IMG/VR virus record: IMGVR_UViG_3300021178_000007
Location: 1 to 39,353 of that record
DNA from: a virus
Length of the DNA: 39,353 nucleotides
Direction: 5' to 3' (one strand)
The notes beneath the pieces were generated by a model. The model searched no databases. It was given only the letters and a program-made list of their open reading frames with translations, and was not told the origin of the DNA. A program made the position numbers and the translations under genes. Shown in pieces: positions 23,190 through 31,176 of the stretch (within the stretch, counting starts at the first letter, position 1; each line of letters begins with the position of its first letter).

Positions 23190-23834
23190 TTATGCCTGAG
23201 CTATTGCCATCCAGTTAAAATTATATGTTGCTGGTCCATTTGATAAATTTGTGTAAACTTTAAACCCTGTAGGACTATTATTTACCACAGACATCTTTAA
23301 TGGGTTGTGTACAGAGTTAGCCTCTACTGTGTTTGGAAATGCAAAACACGCGATTATTGATGTTGGAGTTGGTGATAAGGTAACTGTGTATGGATTTAAT
23401 GCCGTTCCAGTAACATTTCCAAAATAAAATATATATCCTCCTGGCAAAAAGCTATAATATATAGGTCCCGTCGTATTAACCGTGCTGTATGTTAACTGCA
23501 TTGGATTATTAGGAGCATTTGTAGAATCGAGATTTGTAGGAAGAAATTTAGGTATCTGAACAAATAATTGAGGCTCAGTAGAAACCGAAGAAGTAGCATT
23601 TTTAGCATATAAAACATCATAATCATCGGTTACACCGGGATCTAGTGTCTGATTCTGAAATATTACAGCTCCATGTTTTCCTTCGTTGGTGTCGTTCAAA
23701 GGCATATGGTTATAGTTAACAGTGGCTGAAAGACTAGAAAAAATTGATGCAAACTGAGAAAAATTGACCTGTATAGGAAGAGCCGAATCTTTTGGGGCTG
23801 CGGTTACTAGCGGTATTTCTGGATTGTATGTCAT
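23190..23834 (-). CDS. Tail protein, paralogue 3 of 3
   Basis: This 214-residue protein belongs to a tandem triplet with the next two genes. It starts MTYNPEIPLVT and has the shared N-H-M-P-L-x-D ... G-K-H-G-A-V-I-F-Q-N-Q segment (about 42-62), then beta strands with the PGGYIFYFGNVTG motif (about 128-141) common to all three. It overlaps its neighbour by four bases. The N-x-V-P-L ... G-x-H motif occurs in phage tail and appendage proteins. Three sequential paralogues could form a heteromeric ring or fibre adaptor. Confidence 0.6.
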   Translation of the reverse strand: MTYNPEIPLVTAAPKDSALPIQVNFSQFASIFSSLSATVNYNHMPLNDTNEGKHGAVIFQNQTLDPGVTDDYDVLYAKNATSSVSTEPQLFVQIPKFLPTNLDSTNAPNNPMQLTYSTVNTTGPIYYSFLPGGYIFYFGNVTGTALNPYTVTLSPTPTSIIACFAFPNTVEANSVHNPLKMSVVNNSPTGFKVYTNLSNGPATYNFNWMAIAQA

Positions 23835-24448
23835 ATATTTGCTACCACCACATAAAAAACTGCTTTAGGAAAAGGTAAAACTAATGATGGGTTTGCTATT
23901 ACAGAATGTATTATTCCATTTCCATCAGGTGTACTAACAAATACTCCTGGGGCATTATCTGCTGTTGTTCCTGATAAAGTAAATTGAGTGCTTATTACAT
24001 GCTTAGCTACTGGAGGTTTTAAAAAAATAGTATTACTAGGTACTGTTCCACCTTTTATAAGAAATGTTCCAAAGTAAACTAAAAGTCCTCCTGGCAAAAA
24101 TGTGAAATAAAATGTTTGCACATCACTAGGGAGAATAGAATAAATTTGATAATTCGTAAATTGCACAACTGGGCTATTTCCTGGATACACAAAATACAAT
24201 TGATCAGTTTGAGTAGCTATATCTTTGCTAAAAATAGAAAACTCCGAAGCTCCAGTTTGAGGGTTCGCAGACTGTTCCGGAAATTGTACATACGTATGGT
24301 TTCCTGCGTTTGAAGCAGAAGTTAAAGGGACATGATTAGCCGAAAAAGCATTGTTTAATTGAGCAAAGTTTTGAACAAATTGAACTTGCCAGTCCGAATA
24401 TGGAAGGGCCGCGGTTGGAGTATTAGGATTGTAATTAGGTGTAGTCAT
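23831..24448 (-). CDS. Tail protein, paralogue 2 of 3
   Basis: This is a 205-residue protein of the same family: N-P-N-T-P near the start, then SANHVPLTSASNAGNHTYVQF (shortened motif NHVPLT ... GNH) and the PGGLLVYFGTF strand at about 124-134. It is coupled to both neighbours by one- to four-base overlaps. Beta-rich with no membrane segments. The shared structure with the other two argues for duplication within the phage lineage. Confidence 0.6.
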   Translation of the reverse strand: MTTPNYNPNTPTAALPYSDWQVQFVQNFAQLNNAFSANHVPLTSASNAGNHTYVQFPEQSANPQTGASEFSIFSKDIATQTDQLYFVYPGNSPVVQFTNYQIYSILPSDVQTFYFTFLPGGLLVYFGTFLIKGGTVPSNTIFLKPPVAKHVISTQFTLSGTTADNAPGVFVSTPDGNGIIHSVIANPSLVLPFPKAVFYVVVANI

Positions 24449-25062
24449 TATTTACCTATCGCTAAATACATTATTTCAAAAGTAGGAGACGAACTAGTAA
24501 TTCCTATTCTTACGTTAAATTGGTTCTGTGCATTTCCTCCACTTCCAACGTTTGTAGCAGCTGCATTAGTAAAAGCTGTGACGGTATTTGCCATAAGCAT
24601 CACTCCTACATAAATTAACGCTGTCGATGGTAATATTGTGATTTGTTGATTGTCTATCACTCCTGTTACAATACCTATGTAAAAAACAAATGGCCCAGCT
24701 AAAAAAGAATATTGCCTAGGTAAATATACATCTGGATTTGTCGATTGTAATCCTGTTGAGATTGAAGGATAAGTGAGCTGAATAGGAGTTTGGTTATTGC
24801 TTGGTCTAAAAAATAGTTGAGGAACATTACTCACTAATTTCGTGTATAATGCTACTTGAGATGTTGTAGTAGATGGATTTGGCGTGATTCCTATTTGAGG
24901 ACGAAATATCATGAAGTTATGCATTCCAAGGTTATGTTTGGAAGTCAATGAAACATGATTTTTTGACCATACGGCGTTTATAGTTTGAAAATTAGTACGA
25001 CACTGAATATTAGATATTGCCATGAAATCAGTAGCAAGAGGTATATTAGGATTATAAGCCAT
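24448..25062 (-). CDS. Tail protein, paralogue 1 of 3
   Basis: This 204-residue first member of the triplet begins MAYNPNIPLATD and carries the motif K-N-H-V-S-L-T ... N-L-G-M-H-N-F-M-I-F and the AGPFVFYIGIVTG strand. It follows the connector gene with only three bases between. Conservation of the N-terminal attachment motif in all three suggests that each binds an equivalent site, probably on the connector or hub. Confidence 0.6.
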   Translation of the reverse strand: MAYNPNIPLATDFMAISNIQCRTNFQTINAVWSKNHVSLTSKHNLGMHNFMIFRPQIGITPNPSTTTSQVALYTKLVSNVPQLFFRPSNNQTPIQLTYPSISTGLQSTNPDVYLPRQYSFLAGPFVFYIGIVTGVIDNQQITILPSTALIYVGVMLMANTVTAFTNAAATNVGSGGNAQNQFNVRIGITSSSPTFEIMYLAIGK

Positions 25063-25065
25063 TTT

Positions 25066-26148
25066 TTATCCTGAAGTTCCACTATATTCGGTGCCCCAAA
25101 ACCAACTTGCAAGAGGCCTTCCCGGCTGACTAAATATTGTAGATGCTCTTTGACTTCCCATTTGTCTTAAGGATCTTCTCTGTGCGATTTGAAGCTGTTC
25201 TTGCCATATCGGCATTAGATATGCCATTCCTTGTTCATCCGGAAAATCAGCGTAAATCAATTTTGCAGCGCCTGCACATATAAAAAGATACCATTCATCT
25301 AGTTCCGGAGCTGAATTTGCAGCAATCAACTGTGTAGGTTGTTGGCTTATTTGAAATTCTACTTGATAAACTTGTTGTGGAACTGGCCTAAATGTAATTT
25401 GTTGGTTGTAAAAAATAACATCAGTGGGTCTTGAAGATTGATAAGGAACAACACTTGCGTAAATAGTTGCGTTGGCTGGTATCACGGCTGAATTTGCCAC
25501 AGTGAAAGAGTATACACCTGTTAAATAATTTACTGTTCCTACAGTATTTCCTTGTTGGTCTACCAGATTGCCTACATTACTACCAGATTGTGGAACATCA
25601 GAAATTGAATAAGTAAATCCACTATTTGCAGCTTGTGAATCATTTACCATAGCTGAAATAATGACTGCTGCTTCCGTAACATTTTGGAAAATGTCTAATT
25701 GTGCTCTCAAAAATGGCGTAGATGGTATTGTTCCTGTATAAGGTCCCGATGTTCCGTTTCCAGTATTTATTTGTTGGTTAACAGTGAGTTTAGGCCATCT
25801 GTTGTAAAATGTTGTTTTATCCTGAAAATATCTTAAAATATATCCTTGGCAATAAACAGGAGGGGTTATTTGAATATTTCCCGGAGATGCTGCCACCCTA
25901 GTTCCAGTTTGAGGATTAGTCGGAGTATCTTCATAGATAAAATCATAAGTGTCCACGTTTGGAGTCGTTAAAAATACATAAGGCTTAGTCAATTTGAGGT
26001 TCTTAAATTGTTCCGGAAATTGCAATGTGTAAAATAAATTTATGTAGTTATCAATCTGGGCCGTTGTCATCTGTTCTTCAGTGTATCTAGCAGTCATTCT
26101 ACGGACTGTATTTTCCATCTGAGTTAGACTAACAAGTTGAGCAGTCAT
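25066..26148 (-). CDS. Head-tail connector / tail accessory protein
   Basis: This is a 360-residue protein. The N-terminal helix region (MENTVRRMTARYTEEQMTTA, then INLFYTLQFPEQFKNL) is like that of the adaptor proteins that close the portal in short-tailed phages (P22 gp4 / T7 gp11 role). It is followed by a beta domain, and residues 265-330 form a helical ELDEWYLFICAGAAKLIYADF segment typical of such connectors. Placed between capsid-side genes and tail genes, as expected. Homology is inferred from layout, not from a clear motif. Confidence 0.55.
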   Translation of the reverse strand: MTAQLVSLTQMENTVRRMTARYTEEQMTTAQIDNYINLFYTLQFPEQFKNLKLTKPYVFLTTPNVDTYDFIYEDTPTNPQTGTRVAASPGNIQITPPVYCQGYILRYFQDKTTFYNRWPKLTVNQQINTGNGTSGPYTGTIPSTPFLRAQLDIFQNVTEAAVIISAMVNDSQAANSGFTYSISDVPQSGSNVGNLVDQQGNTVGTVNYLTGVYSFTVANSAVIPANATIYASVVPYQSSRPTDVIFYNQQITFRPVPQQVYQVEFQISQQPTQLIAANSAPELDEWYLFICAGAAKLIYADFPDEQGMAYLMPIWQEQLQIAQRRSLRQMGSQRASTIFSQPGRPLASWFWGTEYSGTSG

Positions 26149-26555
26149 TGAGGTACTCCGTTATTGTATATCGTCCCTTCAAAACTTATTTGATTGCCGA
26201 AAGGTAACGGCAATGGTGGTAAATAAGGCCCAGAGTTATTAGGAATAACGCTAGGAGGTGTATAAGCCGATGGTAGAGGACTCGGATAAGAAAATACAGA
26301 AAAATTTGTTGAATCCAAATTTATAGTTAACGTATTAGTCGTTAGAGATATCACTTGTCCAATCAAATTATTTAGCTGAACCATTCCAAATTGATTAGGG
26401 ATAAAGAATCTAACTGCCATTCCTATTACATAGTCATGATCATCAACGGTCGTTAAAACCATGGGGTTTGCTTTTGTAATCGATGCAATTGTCTGAACTC
26501 TTAAGTTTTCCTGCACCTGAACTTGGCTATATCCTGGGTAATAGATAACACTCAT
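26145..26555 (-). CDS. Small virion protein sharing a module with 30071-31165
   Basis: This is a 136-residue protein. Residues 28-80 (ITKANPMVLTT ... IGMAVRFFIPNQFGMVQLN) are closely similar to a part of the 30071-31165 protein (ITQANPMVVTT ... VGDVVRFAIPTAFGMQQLN), and both end with a P-L-P-x-G-N-Q turn. The fold looks like a small all-beta FCCH-type barrel. The four-base overlap with the connector gene suggests a role at the head-tail junction. It is the last minus-strand gene before the 26680-29048 island. Confidence 0.55.
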   Translation of the reverse strand: MSVIYYPGYSQVQVQENLRVQTIASITKANPMVLTTVDDHDYVIGMAVRFFIPNQFGMVQLNNLIGQVISLTTNTLTINLDSTNFSVFSYPSPLPSAYTPPSVIPNNSGPYLPPLPLPFGNQISFEGTIYNNGVPQ

Positions 26556-26679
26556 ATTACTCTTATAAATTCATTTTTTTAATCTTACAAGAAAATATTG
26601 CTTAACAATTTGCAATGCATTTGCCTAGGAAAAAATCTTCAAACATTTTATTCTTCTTACACCAATACAAAGGAATGGT

Positions 26680-27426
26680 ATGCAAAATATAGAAAAAACA
26701 TCAGATTATGACAAATTCAGATTATTAGATGGCAATAGGCCGATAGAAAAATACCACATTAAGAAACTCATTAAATCTATAGAAAAAGACAATCGGCTTA
26801 ATCTTCACCCTATTATAGTAAATAAAGATTTCTGTGTTATAGACGGTCAACATAGGCTAGAGGCTGCCAGACAACTAGGAATTGAAATATTCTACATTCA
26901 ATCCAATTCCATTTCAGATATGCATGTAATCGAATGCAACGTTAATCAAAAATCCTGGCAGGTCGAAAATTACATAGATTATTTTGCTATCAAGGAAAAA
27001 AAACCTGAATATATAAAGCTGAAAGACATGATGAAATCATCAAATCTACAACCTAAAGCACTTTTAACTTTGATTTTGGGCATGGTTACCACAAACATTT
27101 TGGATTTTTTGAAGACAGGAAAATTTCGGTTTCCTCAAAAAGACAATTCATCTTATATACTTTGTTTTTACTTGGATTATTTAGCCTACGTGAGAGACAA
27201 ACGAATTAAACCTATTTCTATGTTTACCAATCACAACTTCACGAGGTCTTTGAGATGGGTTTTCATGACATCAGGATTTGATCAATCTATTTTTTTTAAA
27301 AAACTTGACCTCCGTTGGTTTGATTTAAAGCCCCAAAGATGTGCTGAGGATTGGTATTCACTTTTAATTTCTATATACAATTTCAAGAATCACAACAAAC
27401 TTGCTGAAGAATATGCCGACTTATAA
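26680..27426 (+). CDS. ParB-like nuclease-domain protein
   Basis: This is a 248-residue protein. Residues 12-75 match the ParB/sulfiredoxin-like domain: D-G-N-R-P-I-x3-H-I-x2-L-x2-S-I, then P-I-I-V-N and the signature V-I-D-G-Q-H-R-L-E-A-A (about 53-63). The rest (75-248) is a helical domain of unknown type with many aromatic residues. Phage proteins of this kind are CTP/ATP-binding regulators or nucleases of unclear role. The gene lies in a plus-strand island inside late genes, AAAGGA precedes the ATG and the next gene overlaps it. Confidence 0.75.
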   Translation: MQNIEKTSDYDKFRLLDGNRPIEKYHIKKLIKSIEKDNRLNLHPIIVNKDFCVIDGQHRLEAARQLGIEIFYIQSNSISDMHVIECNVNQKSWQVENYIDYFAIKEKKPEYIKLKDMMKSSNLQPKALLTLILGMVTTNILDFLKTGKFRFPQKDNSSYILCFYLDYLAYVRDKRIKPISMFTNHNFTRSLRWVFMTSGFDQSIFFKKLDLRWFDLKPQRCAEDWYSLLISIYNFKNHNKLAEEYADL

Positions 27427-28333
27427 AGATTATTCAGGAAAAAAGTTTGGAAATTGGACTATTTTAAAAAGAATATTACCACATCGACCAGCAAAATATC
27501 TCTGCAAATGTGACTGTGGAAAAGAATCAGAGGTTTTTCTAACGAACCTCATTAGAGGATATTCCAATAATTGCAGAGATTGCCAGTCATTAAAACCTTC
27601 TGCATGGTTAGTCGGTAAAAAATTAAATCACTTAAATATTCTAGCGATAGAAAAGATTAACAATAAAGCCACAGCAAAGGTTTTATGTGACTGCGGAAAT
27701 CTATTATACATGGATATTGGTAAAATCCAAAAACATGAAGGAAGTCAGATAACTAGCAAGTATATTGCATGTGGTAAATGTAAATTATCTAAACCTAAAA
27801 TAGTCAATTTTAACATAATTAAAGTAGGATTCAAAAAAGGAACATTAACTGTAATAAAAGAATTAAATAAAAAGGAATCTTTAGCTTTATGCAGTTGTGG
27901 GAATGAAAAAATAATCAAATTTCATCATATGAAAAGAGAATTTCCCCATTGTGGTTGTCTTTTAACCCAAAGAAATATAGATAGAGCTAAGAAACTTGAA
28001 GGAACAACATATTTTTATTTGAAAGTCATTAAATTTCTAGGAATGGGTTCAGATAAAAGATCTCTGTATTTAATTAAATGTAAATGCGGTAAAAAATTCG
28101 AACAATCCATATCTTATTTATTCGGATCTAAATCTTGTGGTTGTTTACATAAAGAAAATGTGCCGAGGGGATCAAACAATTCAAACTCCAAACTTACTGA
28201 AATAGAAGTGAAATCAATGAGAAATTTATATGAATCTGGATTATATACGCGAGTAGAACTTTCTAAGATGTATGAAGTGGAATTATCAAATGTTTGCAAT
28301 ATTATTAGTCGGAAAGGATGGAAACACGTCTAG
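27413..28333 (+). CDS. Four-module zinc-ribbon protein with C-terminal HTH
   Basis: This protein has 306 residues from ATG 27413, which overlaps the ParB-like gene. Four modules of about 60 residues each consist of a W/L-T-I/V-L-K-type strand, a C-x-C-(D)-C-G or C-x-C-G knuckle and a later C-x-C-(G/L) or C-x-x-C pair: about 24-56, 81-126, 153-188 and 207-245. The modules resemble the zinc ribbons of phage HNH/AP2-type proteins, but no HNH catalytic motif is seen. The last 45 residues form a helix-turn-helix (EIEVKSMRNLYESGLYTRVELSKMY). This is probably a multi-site nucleic-acid binding protein. Confidence 0.65.
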   Translation: MPTYKDYSGKKFGNWTILKRILPHRPAKYLCKCDCGKESEVFLTNLIRGYSNNCRDCQSLKPSAWLVGKKLNHLNILAIEKINNKATAKVLCDCGNLLYMDIGKIQKHEGSQITSKYIACGKCKLSKPKIVNFNIIKVGFKKGTLTVIKELNKKESLALCSCGNEKIIKFHHMKREFPHCGCLLTQRNIDRAKKLEGTTYFYLKVIKFLGMGSDKRSLYLIKCKCGKKFEQSISYLFGSKSCGCLHKENVPRGSNNSNSKLTEIEVKSMRNLYESGLYTRVELSKMYEVELSNVCNIISRKGWKHV

Positions 28334-28406
28334 GACAGCAAAGCTCTTGCTAAGAAATACCAATATATACAGTATGGGAATATCACTCTAAATAAGGAGA
28401 AATCCC

Positions 28407-29048
28407 ATGGGCTGCGATTTGAAAAAGGACATAAGATTAGTTTTAAAAAACACAACATCTTTAGCTGAACTTGAGCAGATCAGCAAAAAAGCTACGCAAA
28501 ATATAACTTTTTGTGGGTATAGGTACTTAGCCTTTAGTGGATATAAAGGAACCACATCTCTTTACAAGATTCAAGAAAAATTAAATTTCATATTAGATAA
28601 CAATCCAGCTAAGAGTGATCCAGCTAAGATAACTGAAAAAAACCACACTTTAGCTATAAGAAGAATAATACTAGAGCTAGGCGTAGAGAATTTTGAAAGA
28701 AAAACGAACATCATAACACGTATAATGCTGATTATTAGGGATTTTTTTCGTAAATGGACTGCTGCTGGAAATGAAGTCCACTATATTTTGAAGAAAAATT
28801 TATTAAAGCAACAGGAAGATAAGTTCTTAGAAAATGTCAGGATTCAGGTTAGGGATCAGATAATACAGGAAGTAAGGAACGAAGTTAGAAGAGAGCTTAG
28901 GGAGCCTAGAGAAGGAGAAATCCGATTAAGAGTTCCATCAAATCAAGAATCTCCAAGATTTGCAAACCGAAATGCTGATTCCCCAATACCTTCTACTAGT
29001 GAAGATATAGCACCAGGTCTAAAAGTCTTAAGTGACGTATCTTCTTAA
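28407..29048 (+). CDS. Unknown protein with its own promoter and terminator (moron)
   Basis: This 213-residue protein has AAGGAG before the ATG and a terminator directly after. The N-terminal 90 residues are mixed with a tyrosine-rich FCGYRYLAFSGY segment. Residues 95-125 have a hydrophobic helix (NIITRIMLIIRDFFRKW), residues 130-170 a charged coiled coil, and the tail from 170 is disordered and proline/serine-rich. It does not resemble any virion or replication family I know. As a free-standing unit within late genes it fits a moron that may act on the host. Confidence 0.55.
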   Translation: MGCDLKKDIRLVLKNTTSLAELEQISKKATQNITFCGYRYLAFSGYKGTTSLYKIQEKLNFILDNNPAKSDPAKITEKNHTLAIRRIILELGVENFERKTNIITRIMLIIRDFFRKWTAAGNEVHYILKKNLLKQQEDKFLENVRIQVRDQIIQEVRNEVRRELREPREGEIRLRVPSNQESPRFANRNADSPIPSTSEDIAPGLKVLSDVSS

Positions 29049-29054
29049 ATCATA

Positions 29055-29080
29055 AAATCCGGCTTTAACACCGGATTTTT
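29055..29080 (+). terminator. Intrinsic terminator of the 28407 gene
   Basis: AAATCCGG-CTTTAACA-CCGGATTT forms an 8-base-pair stem followed by TT. Its plus-strand run of five T at 29076-29080 ends the transcript just before the convergent gene. The A-rich left arm allows some action on the minus strand also. Confidence 0.75.
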
Positions 29081-29100
29081 AATGTAAAGCCGCTTTACAA
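29081..29100. repeat. 17-bp palindrome, copy 1
   Basis: TGTAAAGCCGCTTTACA with identical flanks occurs here and again at 29412-29431. The copy spans the stop codon of the 29095-29379 gene. On the minus strand it can form a hairpin directly at the gene end, but the T-run is weak. It is a possible RNA-processing site, terminator or protein-binding site. Confidence 0.6.
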
Positions 29101-29379
29101 CTCAGATTTTTTTGTCTTCTTTGTGTCTTTTTTTGGTTTGATTTCTAATGAACTCTCAATCAAATTTATCTTGATTGAAAGATTCATTACGGTTTCGTCT
29201 AAGTTTTTTACATAAGATTTTAACTTAGAAAGTTCGTCATTTAATTTTTCCATATTGTTATTCAAATGATTATTCTTTTTGTAAGAGTCATCTATTAATA
29301 AATTGGACTTGTTCAAAAGCAAGTGCATCACCTCTGAGCATTTCTCTAACAACTCTCTATCCGGCTGTGTAAAAAACAT
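29095..29379 (-). CDS. Coiled-coil protein of the head region
   Basis: This 94-residue, almost entirely helical protein has long heptads (NNMEKLNDELSKLKSYVKNL) and a lysine-rich end. It lies between two copies of the same palindrome and downstream of the 29432-30010 gene. It may be a small head protein or a regulator. No family is recognised. Confidence 0.5.
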   Translation of the reverse strand: MFFTQPDRELLEKCSEVMHLLLNKSNLLIDDSYKKNNHLNNNMEKLNDELSKLKSYVKNLDETVMNLSIKINLIESSLEIKPKKDTKKTKKSEL

Positions 29380-29411
29380 TTTGTTCCTTTGTTTGTGTGA
29401 TAAAAAATCCT

Positions 29412-29431
29412 AATGTAAAGCCGCTTTACAA
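29412..29431. repeat. 17-bp palindrome, copy 2
   Basis: A copy of the palindrome TGTAAAGCCGCTTTACA, immediately after the stop of the 29432-30010 gene. On the minus strand it is followed by TTAGGATTTTTT, which would make a passable intrinsic terminator. Confidence 0.6.
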
Positions 29432-30010
29432 TCAATAATTCACTGCCACAAATGCATATTTTTTGTTGCTAGAATCTATGGAATGAATTGCAGATTGAGG
29501 TTTATTGGGATCCATTTCCCCTTGCTTCTGAGTAAATTTAGGAGTGTAATAACAAGGATCGTCGTCAGTTCCCCCATTCAATTGATCTGCAAAGCCCCTA
29601 GGAATGGTGTACACTTTTCCATCCTCGAGAGGATACCATTTTACAGGGTCAGTAACATGCTTAAGATAAGGAAGTTTTACCGATTGTCCAGGAGCTCTTC
29701 TATTCATAAATCTTCCTGTAACAAGTTCGCTATCTTTAATACGTTGTCTTTCTATTTTGTCTTTTAATGATGATCTTTCATCACTCATAGAAATTTGCTT
29801 TTCTGAAATTTCAAGTTCTTTTTGTGAGTATTCTCTATTGTTTAATTTTTTTTGAGCCTGCTTAGTTTCCTCAATTTCTCGTTTGGTATTTTCTAGCTCT
29901 ATGCGAGCTTTATCAATTTCTTGTTGCAGAGATTCGTATACTTTTTCTTCCATATCTTTCATTCCTATATCTATTACGGATTTTTCTTGGATTTTTTTAT
30001 TTTTCTTCAT
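29432..30010 (-). CDS. Head-associated protein with coiled coil
   Basis: This is a 192-residue protein. The first 90 residues form a charged coiled coil. The second half (about 98-190) is a compact domain with VTGRFMNRRAPGQSVKLPYL, DPVKWYPLEDGKVYTIPRGF and FADQLNGG, patterns seen in conserved proteins near the capsid genes of other podovirus-like phages. It is located two genes after the capsid. A role as minor head or internal protein is inferred. Confidence 0.55.
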   Translation of the reverse strand: MKKNKKIQEKSVIDIGMKDMEEKVYESLQQEIDKARIELENTKREIEETKQAQKKLNNREYSQKELEISEKQISMSDERSSLKDKIERQRIKDSELVTGRFMNRRAPGQSVKLPYLKHVTDPVKWYPLEDGKVYTIPRGFADQLNGGTDDDPCYYTPKFTQKQGEMDPNKPQSAIHSIDSSNKKYAFVAVNY

Positions 30011-30023
30011 TACTTATACCTTT

Positions 30024-30056
30024 AAAAGGGCAGAGACAAATTGTCCCTACCCTTTT
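30024..30056 (-). terminator. Terminator after the capsid-side genes
   Basis: On the minus strand AAAAGGGTAGGGACAA and TTGTCTCTGCCCTTTT pair over 16 positions with two G-U pairs. The same positions on the plus strand would be A-C mismatches, so the minus strand is the functional RNA. It lies between the 30071-31165 and 29432-30010 genes and may lower expression of the latter relative to the capsid genes. Confidence 0.6.
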
Positions 30057-30070
30057 GGGTTACCTAATTG

Positions 30071-31165
30071 CTAAGTATTATTTGGGAAAGATTGTAAAGC
30101 TGTAGTAGCTTCCCATTCCCAAGCATCTGCGGTAGATCCTATGATCCCGCCAGTTGTAGCACTATTTGTGCCGTCTCCTGCTCCGATCAAAATTCCATTG
30201 AATCCCTGATTTTGTTTTGTAAAACCTAGGATATTTTGGTTCCCGTAAGGTAAAGGAGTTGGAACAACGTTAAGTAAGTTGTTCGTATTTCCTTCCCCTT
30301 GAGGAATCATTTGAGGGAATGATGTGGGATATTGAGAGGCAAGCAATGACACTAAAGCAGTGAAATTAGTGCTATCGGTATTTGCAAACGTCACCGTTTG
30401 AGTTCCAATAGCGTTATTTACAGATGATACAGTGAATTGCAGGGGCAATCCGTTGGTTGTGGAATTAAGCTGCTGCATACCGAAAGCGGTAGGAATAGCA
30501 AATCTAACCACATCTCCTACTTGATAGTTCTGTTGAACTAATGTAGTAACAACCATAGGATTTGCCTGAGTAATCTTTGCTACTACCCTATTTTCCGGAT
30601 AATAGAGACTTCTCATTGGCAAATTGGCATTTCCAACTTTATATACTGTGAAAACGCTTGTTAAAGCATTTGTGGTATCTAATAAAGTGGTAAATGTATT
30701 TGTTGTAACTGCTGTAACAGTCATTGTTAAACCAGCAATTTGAGGTGCTGATGTAACGTTAACAATTCTAACATTATCTCCCACCTGAAAACCGTGTGCC
30801 GCTGCTGTGAAAACAGTAGGTTGCCCAGGAACAAAACTTGCACCTGAAACGTTCGGACCATTTGCTTGGGTTGATGCATTAAAGATTGTAAATCCATTAA
30901 TTGCACAAATGCCGTTATTCAGAGGTGCTAAAATTCCTGAAACAGTTCCGTTTTGTCGAATTAAAGCTGTCCCCGCAGCATAAACAGGATTAAAATAAGC
31001 TTCTACAATTCTTGTAGAAGTTAAAGATCCTGAAACTCCCAAAGCTGTAATGCCAGATCTTGTGAGATTCCTTAGGACAAATCTATTGATTTGCTGTTCT
31101 AAAGGAATGAAAAAAGGTGTAGAAGCAACGTTTACAAAGCTTCCTGTAGTAATTTGTGTACTCAT
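30071..31165 (-). CDS. Capsid-associated (decoration or head) protein
   Basis: This 364-residue protein is encoded directly after the capsid gene behind a strong GGAGGT ribosome binding site, so it is probably made in large amount. It is beta-rich. Residues 120-175 form an FCCH-type domain (AAHGFQVGDNVRIVN ... AGLTMTVTAVTTNTFT), and residues 195-260 are the module shared with the 26145-26555 protein. A glycine-rich end follows (GAGDGTNSATTGG). A decoration or minor head protein is the best fit. Confidence 0.6.
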   Translation of the reverse strand: MSTQITTGSFVNVASTPFFIPLEQQINRFVLRNLTRSGITALGVSGSLTSTRIVEAYFNPVYAAGTALIRQNGTVSGILAPLNNGICAINGFTIFNASTQANGPNVSGASFVPGQPTVFTAAAHGFQVGDNVRIVNVTSAPQIAGLTMTVTAVTTNTFTTLLDTTNALTSVFTVYKVGNANLPMRSLYYPENRVVAKITQANPMVVTTLVQQNYQVGDVVRFAIPTAFGMQQLNSTTNGLPLQFTVSSVNNAIGTQTVTFANTDSTNFTALVSLLASQYPTSFPQMIPQGEGNTNNLLNVVPTPLPYGNQNILGFTKQNQGFNGILIGAGDGTNSATTGGIIGSTADAWEWEATTALQSFPNNT

Positions 31166-31176
31166 ATATTACCTCC

